Of a stretch of 64,000 nt of DNA, positions 57,073 to 64,000 are shown piece after piece. The notes below the pieces were generated by a model that saw nothing but the letters and a program-made list of their open reading frames with translations, was not told the origin of the DNA and ran no database searches. The DNA comes from Vanrija pseudolonga (lineage: Eukaryota > Basidiomycota > Tremellomycetes > Trichosporonales > Trichosporonaceae). The position numbers and the translations under genes are program-made. Position 1 is the first letter of the stretch. Each line of letters starts with the position of its first letter. The stretch is taken from assembly GCF_020906515.1 (NCBI RefSeq), contig NC_085852.1:2790001-2854000 (forward strand). The letters are read 5' to 3'.

Positions 57073-59568
57073 ATGAAGTTCACACAAGGAACCCGCTGGT
57101 TTGAGCCTATGCTCGGCGTCAACTGGCGCGCGGCAGTCGAAGTCACCGACGTGATCAAGGCGACGGACGATGAGCTCGAGTTCATGGCGTCGACGATCCA
57201 CGTCGCGGACCGCAAGGACACGGTCAGCCGTGAGTGTCTGGTGGTTGTGGAGTTTCTGACACCCCCACAGAGCCCGTCGTCCTTGTCAACATCTCGTCCC
57301 CGATGGAGGACGTGATCAAGGTGCGCATCGACCACCACTGCGGCGGCGAGGACGGCCGGCCAGGCTTCGAGCTCTTCCCCGACGGCAAGCCCGCCGCGCC
57401 CAAGACCAAGCTCTCTCGTACGGACAAGAGCATCTCGTTCACGTCTGGCAGCTTGAGCGTCGACGTCAACATGGCCGAGTCGGGCTTCAACCTCGCGTTC
57501 CTTGACGCCACGAAGCGTGGCAAGGACCAGCTGCTCACCGAGGTCGGCTTCAAGGGCCTCGGGTTTGCAGATGTTCCCTATCGGTACACGCTCAACCAGG
57601 AGTCGGAGAAGAGCCGCCTCTCGACTGATACGGGAGCGCTGGCGCGCCGCGACGGCATGGGTATGGACGAGCTGCGCACCGACTCGCTCGTGCGCTACAT
57701 GCACAACAACTTCTCGCTCAATGTCAACGAGAACATCTACGGCCTGGGCGAGCGCTTCGGGACGTACGTCAAGAACGGGCAGGTCGTCGGCATGTTCAAC
57801 GACGACCACGCCACTCACTCGACCATCACTTACAAGAACGTGCCGTTCTACCTCTCGTCGCGCGGGTTTGGCGTGTTCATGAACCACCCCGAAGAGGTCG
57901 AGTACGAGGTCGGCCATGACAACAACTCGCAGGTCAACGTCAGCGTGCGGGGTGAGACGATCGAGTACTTCATCATTGGTGGCGGGTCGCCCAAGGCTGC
58001 ACTCCTCAACTACGTTGCCATGACTGGACGCCCGGCCCTTCCCCCAGCCTGGACCTTTGGTCTCTACCTCTCCACCTCGTTCACCACTTCGTACGACCAG
58101 AAGACGGTCACCGGCTTCCTTAAGCAGATGCGTGACCGCGACTGCCCGGTCCGCGTCCTCCACCTCGACTGCTTGTGAGTGCGGTGCATACGACGCAAGC
58201 CCACTAACACACCACCCAGCTGGATGAAGGCGTACGACTGGTGCTCGTTCGAGTTCGACCCCGACATGTTCCCAGACCCGAAGAAGTACCTCGCCGACGT
58301 GAAGCGCGAGTTCAATGTCAAGGTGTGCGCGTGGATCAACCCCTACATCTCGCAGCGCTCTGCCATCTTCAAGGAGGGCAAGGAGAAGGGCTATTTCATC
58401 AAGCGAGCCAACGGCGCGGTCTGGCAGTGGGACTGGTGGCAGCCGGGAATGGCGCTTGTCGACTTCGTGAGTAATCGTCGCACCTTTGGCCTGGGCTGAC
58501 GAGCAGACCAACCCCGACGCGTGGAAGTGGTACCAGGGTCTCGTTACCCGCCTCATCGAGACTGGTGTTGACACCGTCAAAACTGACTTTGGAGAGCGCT
58601 GCCCGCACAAGGACGCGATCTTCTTCGACGGATCCGATGCGCGCAAGATGCACAACTACTACTCGGTGCTGTACAACAAGTGCACTTTCGAGGCCGTTGA
58701 AGCGAAGCTCGGCAAGGATGAGGCTGCTGTGTGGGCTCGCTCCGCCAGCGCCGGCGGCCAGCGCTTCCCCGTGCACTGGGGTGGCGACCCGCAGTCAACT
58801 TGGCAGGGTATGGCTGAGAGCTTGCGTGGTGGTTTGTCACTCGCAATGTCCGGTTTCGCCTTCCACTCGCACGACATCGGCGGCTTCATCGACACCCAGG
58901 GCCCGCCCTCCAATGAGCTCTTCGCACGTTGGTGCGCCTTTGGCATGTTTTCGACCCACTCGCGCATGCACGGCTGCGGCACGTACCGCGTCCCCTGGGA
59001 CTACGGAGAGGAGTCGGTGCGCGTCACCTCGCGCCTCGGCCATGAGAAGATGCGCCTCATGCCGTACATCTACGGTCAGGCGGTCAAGGCGCACAAGACG
59101 GGTCTTCCCGTCCTTCGCTCCATGTTCCTCGAGTTCCCCGATGACCCCGTTGCTCGATACCTCGACAAGCAGTACATGCTTGGCGACTCGCTACTCGTCG
59201 CGCCCGTGTTCGGCTCGGACGCCGAGTACTACATTCCCGAGGGCCGTTGGACAGACTACTGGAGCGGCGAAGTGATCGAGGGTCCTAAACACGTCCGCAA
59301 AGAGGACTACCCCATCGACCTCATCCCTCTGTTTGTCCGCCCCAACTCGGTGCTCCTTCTTGGCCCTGAGAACATTGGTGTGCCGGACTACGACTACGCC
59401 ACCGTCGGCCTCGAGGTGCGCGCGTACGAAGTTACCGACGACATCGAGGTCGACGTGCCGCACCCCAAGGGCTCCAAGCTGGCCGGTACGGTCAAGGTGT
59501 CGCCCGATGGCAAGGTGTTCGCGTCGACTGGTGTGAGCATTAAGAAGAAGGACGCGCTCGTGGCCTAA
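57073..59568 (+). CDS. GH31 alpha-xylosidase (YicI-like)
   Basis: Exons 57073-57229, 57271-58174, 58220-58466 and 58507-59568 give 789 residues, close to the 772 of YicI. The catalytic nucleophile is the Asp in DTVKTDFGERCPHKDA and the acid/base Asp lies in PVHWGGDPQSTW; both are in the YicI-type context rather than that of alpha-glucosidases (no WIDMNE). Other family blocks are NIYGLGERFG, VLHLDCLFWMKAYDWCSFEFD, GFAFHSHDIGGF and SRMHGCGTYRVPW. There is no signal peptide, so it acts inside the cell, for example on isoprimeverose or other alpha-xylosides brought in by the nearby transporter. The start follows a Pro/Thr-rich leader. Confidence 0.95.
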
Positions 59569-60034
59569 GGGTTGTCGGGGCTGGGGGTAACATTGTTGGC
59601 AGAGGGAATAGGAAGATCTGAATGATCACCAGTATCTCTCGTAGAGCATGCATATCTCAAATCTTGTCAGTTCAAATTCTGAAGTCTGATGACAACGACT
59701 CACATCTCCACACTGCGCTCCCTCATGATTCAGTGTCTCCGTGACAGTGGGGTTTCCGCCACATTGCGTTGTGACGATGGCTGGTGAAGATTTCTCCACT
59801 ATGAATACATCTGGGTCAATGCAGAACACATAGACATCGTCACCGCGAGTATGAGTGTGTGCATTGGGCATTCTGAAGCTTGCAGTCAAGACACTACACC
59901 CAGCTCGCCTTGACTGTGATATCCTTTGGAGTGCCAATGGACATGATGGTGGCCGATCCCCATTGCTCAACTCAAGCACATTCGCGTCTTGACACGACAT
60001 ACAGCAGCCAAGTGTTCATGCTACATTCTATTAT
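59569..60034. other. AT-richer spacer with a short open frame
   Basis: Between the GH31 stop and the GPI-protein stop (convergent). Base composition is visibly lower in GC than the genes around it. On the minus strand a frame is open from about 60000 to 59626 (124 codons; DVYVFCIDPDVFIVEKSSPA is its most protein-like part), and a second frame upstream has IMSIGTPKDITVKASW. I could not join them with good splice sites. It could be a decayed gene, a short secreted protein or chance. Confidence 0.3.
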
Positions 60035-60809
60035 TTAGAGGAGGTAAGCGGCAGCGGCAAGGACGACAGCGCCGGCCGAGACGCCAGCGGTGAGGCCAGC
60101 CGAGGAGGGCTTGGCCGAGGACGTAGCGGCGGCGGAGCCCGTAGCCGACGCCGAGCTGGAGGCGGGCTTCGAAGCCGACGACGAGGCAGAGGCAGAGGCG
60201 GAGGCGGAAGCCGAAGCCGAGGCGGCACCGGAAGCAGCGCCCGAAGCCGAGGGAGCAGCGGAGGGCGCAGCAGAGGCCGAAGGAGCGGCCGAGGGCGAGG
60301 CAGAAGCCGAGGCGACGGCCTCCTCAGCCGAGGGGGCAGCCGAGGGAGCAGCGGCGGAAGGCTCGGCGGAAGGAGCGGCCGACGACGAGGGGGCAGCCGA
60401 TGAAGGGGCGGCCTCGGCCTCACCGCCGCACATCTGGCGGACCGAGTTGACACGGGCGGCAATCGAGTCGGCGCCGCTGGGGTTGTTGATGCGCATGCAC
60501 GCGACGCACTGGTCAGCGAGCGAGATGAGCTGGGCCTGTGGCGTCAGCTGGAATCACAGGTCGTGTACGTACATTGCAGTCGCTCATGCACTGGTTGATG
60601 TTGGTGCGGCACACGAGCGCCCAGTCCATGACGGGGTCGCAGGTGTCCTCGCATCCCGCGAGCGAGATCTGGCGGGCGCCAATGAGGGGGTTGGGGGACG
60701 CCGAGGCGGAGGTAGCGGCTTGCGTGGGGGGTCAGCAGCGCTCGCTCGTTGTCCTGCTACTGGTCTACTACTCACCAAAGACGGCGGCGACGAGGACAGC
60801 GGCACGCAT
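60035..60809 (-). CDS. GPI-type, Ser/Ala-rich surface protein with eight-cysteine domain
   Basis: Exons 60776-60809, 60573-60718 and 60035-60535 give 226 residues. A signal peptide (RAAVLVAAVFAATSASA) is followed by an N-terminal domain with eight cysteines spaced C3C9C6C3C10C2C22C, then a long Ser/Ala/Pro/Glu region and a hydrophobic tail ending VVLAAAAYLL after a small-residue site, typical of GPI anchoring. The spacing partly resembles CFEM domains (C3C, about 9 and 10 residues), but it lacks the CxC pair and the haem-ligand Asp, so it is at most CFEM-like. It probably sits in the cell wall. It is divergent from the siderophore-type transporter and shares with it an intergenic region holding two iron-GATA motifs. 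Confidence 0.85.
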
Positions 60810-61152
60810 TTTGGGTATGATACGGTTTTTTAGAGAGGTTGGTTGGGGGAAACCAAGAAACGTTCATTGGCCTTTTCTACCTCGCCGATCTTGCAGGCCA
60901 TGGATCCCGCGCGCGCCGATTTGACAGCGGCTTTGACGCGCACCCACAGGGCGGGCGGGTAGTTCGCCGACATTCATGCATGCGGGCGTCCCGGAGCAAT
61001 GTGCATGCAGTGCAGCAGCGAAGCAGAGGAAAGGAAAAGGAAAAGCAGCGCAGAGGGTGTTTCGGCCGAGCCAAGCATTGTAGCGAGGTGCAGGTCGCGG
61101 CTTTGTGCCAAGACTTTTTTCGACTGCCCATACCCCGGACAAAGGTCGAATT

Positions 61153-61161
61153 ATCTGATAA
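61153..61161 (+). promoter_or_regulatory. ATCTGATAA, iron-GATA consensus
   Basis: Exact match to ATCWGATAA, the site of SreA/Sre1-type iron-responsive GATA factors. It is 344 bp from the surface-protein start and 933 bp from the transporter start. Confidence 0.45.
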
Positions 61162-61876
61162 CGGCGCATTTTGACTCGACGTCACTTTTTCCGCGTGGCC
61201 CGACGTGCGGCCGGAGCAATGGGGCCATCCATAGGCCGTGCGGGTGGGCGTGCAAGGGCTCGCTAGCAATATGCGAGCTTGCCGACACGCTCGCTCGCTG
61301 CACATGGGCGCCTGACCATGCGCTGAGATGGATGGTCCGACTCGGCGGCGGTGCGGTGCGTCGGCCTCGGTTACGGAGACTGACCTCGCGGCGGTGCACG
61401 CCTGCAGCGCCGCATGGCCTCGCCGGCCACCGCGCCGAGTGCGCAGCGTCGTCGGGCTGCCTGTGTCGTTGAGCCGAGCCGGCCGGACGAGCGATGTCTC
61501 GCGCAACGACTGGCGGGTTGTGTAAACGGCGACGACCAAGTCGATGGCACGCCCGCCGGCGCCAAGTCAGTCCGCGATCAGCGAAAAACAAGCGCGCGGC
61601 ACGAGGCACCGTGATCGACCCGAGAGGCCAAGACAGGCTCGCCGCGTCCAATGCCAGCGAGCTCAAAGCGCTCCATGGCACCCAACAACGTCGACAGCAT
61701 TACGAGGTGGGACCTCACGTCGAATGGAGGAGGCAGCTATGCACACAGGAACGGCGGCGCGCGCCACGGCAGCCGGAAAACAAGTGGGTCGGGAATGTCT
61801 GGCGGCGCGCGGCGCGCTTGGCGTGGCGTCGGGTTTTCTTGGCTTGGCACTGGGCCACCCGCTCGCCCTCTCACAT

Positions 61877-61885
61877 ATCAGATAA
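61877..61885 (+). promoter_or_regulatory. ATCAGATAA, iron-GATA consensus
   Basis: Second exact match to ATCWGATAA, 209 bp before the siderophore-type transporter start. With the base before it, it reads TATCAGATAA, a back-to-back pair of GATA cores. Confidence 0.55.
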
Positions 61886-62093
61886 AACGACGCTGGCGCT
61901 CGGCCGATGGACGCGCGCAGCAAGTACCCAAGGCTCGGCGGGTGCATGGGCTTGCGTTGTCAGCCAGTGCATGCACGGCTTTTGCAAAAGTGTTCTTCTC
62001 TGCTCTTGTCGTTGCGCAGCAGCCTCACCCAATCCATATAGCCGCTTTGGTGGCCTTCTTGCACCGGCAAAAGCACAGACACACACACACACC

Positions 62094-64000
62094 ATGGGCG
62101 TCGGAGTAGGAAGAGAACTCGTCGCTGTCGCCGCTGGCGCTCCTACCCCGGGCAATGACGACGAGAAGCCCCAGGCGGTCGACATCGAGACGGGCAAGGG
62201 CGGCGGTGACGCCGACACGCTGTCCCAGGCTCAGTCGTCGCCCACGCTCGAGCGCACCGACACGCGCGAGTCGTTCAACCAGCAGATTGGCGTGACCAAG
62301 ATCGAGACGCTGTACATGGTGTTCGGGCGCGGGTGGAAGCTTGTCTTGCTCTGGGCGTCGATCGCGCTCATCGCCTACGTGTGGTCCTTGGCAGCCATCA
62401 CAACAAGTATCTGTGAGTCACGACCGCCCCGCGAGCACACCGGCTAACACGCCCCAGACGGAGCCTTTGCCACATCCTACTTTGGCAAGCACACGATTGT
62501 CGGCACAATAGCCGTGCTCACCAACCTCTCGGCGGCGATCACGCTCCCGCTCCTCGCGAAGCTGTGCGACGTCTTCTCGCGCCCCGCGTCCCTCTCCCTC
62601 GCAACAGTCATCTTCACGATCGGCTACCTGCTTGTCGCCGTCGCGCAGAACGTCCAGACCGTCGTGGCGGGCGAGACGCTCTACTCGGCCGGCAGGACAG
62701 GCATCTACCAGATCATGCACATCCTCATCAGCGACATGACGCCGCTCCAGTGGCGCGGGCTCGTGCTCGGCGCCTACTCGCTCGGCTTCCTCCTCAACGG
62801 CTTTTTGGCGGGCTTCATCGCCTCGGGCATCGCGCTCTCCATGGGTACGGGCGACGGCTGGCGCTGGGGCTTCGGCATGTTCTGTATCATCATCCCCGTG
62901 TGTGTGTGCCCCTCTATCGGCATCATGTTCTGGGGCCACGCGAGGGCCAAGGCGCTTGGCGCGCTCTCCCTCGCGTCGTCGACATACGCACGCCGCCGCG
63001 TACTCGAGGGTGAGAACGCCGCACCCAAGCGCACGGCTTGGGAGATGACGGTGTACGTCTTCCATGCTGTCGACGCTGTCGGCCTCGCGCTGTTTGGCTT
63101 CAGCTTTGCCCTGCTTCTCTCCCCGCCTACCCTCGAAAAGGTCGTCAAAAACGGGTACAAGAACCCAGCCCTCATCACCATGTACGCCATTGGCGGCGCT
63201 CTCTTCATCGCCTTCTGTATCTGGGAGTGGAAGTTTGCGCGGTACCCCATCTGCCCGAGGCGCCTGCTCAACCGTACCTTTGTCGCCTGCCTGTTCGTCG
63301 ACACTCTCCACTTCTTCAGCAACTACATCACCGACGCGTACTACAACTCGTGGGTGTACATTGTCAAGCCGCCCTGGTCGGACCGCAACTATGCCTTCTT
63401 CAGCAACACGTACAGCACGTCCATGGTCGTGTTCGCCGTCATTACCGGTGTTGCCCTGCGCTTTACCCACAAGTACCGCTACATCCAGCTCTTTGGCATC
63501 GTCGTGCGCTGCATCGGCGAGGGCCTCAACTTCATGACGGCGTCCCCCTCGCACCAGGGCGATGGTAACTTTGTCGCGGCCAAGATCATCATCGGTGCCG
63601 GCGCCGGCATCGTCGTGTGCACCACGGCCGTTGGTGCCCCCGCTTCTGTGCCCCACGCCGATCTGGCCATCGCCATGTCGATCCTGCACATGGTGGCACA
63701 GCTTGGTGGCTCGGTCGCCGGCGCCATCTCCGCCACTGTCTGGAACACCAACGTGCCACGCAACCTGGCAAAGTACCTGCCCGACACGGACCAGGCGACG
63801 CGCGACAAGATCTTTGGCAACATTCGTCTTGCACGCCGAACAAAGCCCCATGACATGGTCGTCCGCGCATACTCGGAGGCCATCCGCCCTCTGCTCATCA
63901 TCGCGATCTGCACGTCGGTCCTCGCCTTCTTCATCTCCCTGTTCGGCAAGGAGATCTACCTTGACAAGTCGCACAATGACGTTGAGAGGCACAAAATCAT
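62094..64000 (+). CDS. Siderophore-iron MFS transporter (ARN/SIT family), 3' end outside window
   Basis: Exons 62094-62412 and 62458 to the window end; 620 residues are visible and the stop is not reached. The pattern is that of the 14-segment siderophore:H+ symporters: a long hydrophilic N-terminus (about 75 residues, Asp/Glu/Thr-rich); segment 1 with WKLVLLWASIALIAYVWSL; SYFGKHTIVGTIAVL; GETLYSAGRTGIYQIMHILISDMTP; GLVLGAYSLGFLLNGFLAGF; DGWRWGFGMFCIIIP; and YITDAYYNSWVYIVKPPWSD, followed by VPHADLAIAMSILHMVAQLGG. The late loop and the last segment LLIIAICTSVLAFFISLF are also present. Members import ferric siderophores at the plasma membrane under iron starvation. The two upstream ATCWGATAA sites fit such control. 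Confidence 0.93.

Larger units (their letters stand above)
60810..62093. other. Divergent intergenic region, surface protein and siderophore transporter
   Basis: 1.28 kb with two ATCWGATAA motifs (listed separately), CCAAT at 62029-62033 and an AC microsatellite directly before the transporter ATG. Open frames inside, such as 61494-62093, are Arg-rich and appear noncoding. Confidence 0.5.

Noticed and set aside
57027-58655. A 542-codon open frame on the minus strand.
   Set aside because: Antisense to the GH31 gene, and Val/Arg/Asp-rich without family motifs.
60035-60809. Calling the surface protein a true CFEM protein.
   Set aside because: Eight cysteines are present, but C4-C5 are three residues apart instead of one, C7-C8 spacing is too long, and the haem-ligand Asp is missing.
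62418-63992. A 524-codon open frame on the minus strand.
   Set aside because: Antisense to the siderophore-type transporter; its translation is Asp/Arg/Glu/Gly-rich without any domain.

Overview
The window looks like nuclear DNA of a basidiomycete yeast, most likely a tremellomycete of the Trichosporonales kind. The reasons are: high GC; genes split by many introns of mostly 35-90 nt with GTGAGT/GTAAGT donors and CTAAC/CTGAC branch points just before CAG; the standard code; a Cps1-like capsule/hyaluronan-type glycosyltransferase; and a dense set of MFS transporters and Zn2Cys6 regulators. The genus is an inference. I see no rRNA, convincing tRNA, CRISPR array, transposon or virus-derived element.

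Layout. 1-3.9 kb: the tail of a coiled-coil protein gene and an Mtr-type amino-acid transporter. 6-16.8 kb is mostly housekeeping: a fragmentary ORF, an LRR protein, a flavin amine/polyamine oxidase, TEL2 and the proteasome-assembly chaperone PAC3 (head to head), and a processive GT2 glycosyltransferase whose 5' end is cut into micro-exons. 18.5-31.6 kb: a double DUF427 protein, a Zn2Cys6/Fungal_trans regulator, a 15-exon Dal5-type permease, a second Mtr-type transporter and a fucose-permease-type transporter. 31.6-34.4 kb is a gene-poor gap. 34.4-42.4 kb: a secreted ricin-B-fold lectin, a purple acid phosphatase with a Gly-Asn repeat tail, a TauD-type dioxygenase and a monocarboxylate-type MFS. 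43.1-50.8 kb: two inverted paralogous zinc alcohol dehydrogenases flanking a sugar transporter, then an NmrA-like protein. 51.0-59.6 kb: an apparent sugar-use cluster of alpha-glucoside-type transporter, Zn2Cys6 regulator and GH31 alpha-xylosidase. 60.0-64.0 kb: a GPI-type eight-cysteine surface protein facing a siderophore-type MFS that runs off the window.

Two groups look functionally coherent. In the sugar cluster the regulator is divergent from the GH31 gene; a symmetrical CGG-N-CCG element lies between them, and CGG-N-CCG also occurs upstream of the transporter. In the terminal pair, the shared intergenic region holds two exact ATCWGATAA motifs (the fungal iron-GATA consensus), which suggests an iron-uptake module joining an uncharacterised cysteine-rich wall protein to a siderophore transporter. 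Around these are transporters of at least seven families, consistent with a nutrient-scavenging neighbourhood.

Gene models were assembled by hand. Wherever exon coordinates are listed for a complete gene, the coding length is an exact multiple of three. Substrate assignments are family-level inferences.
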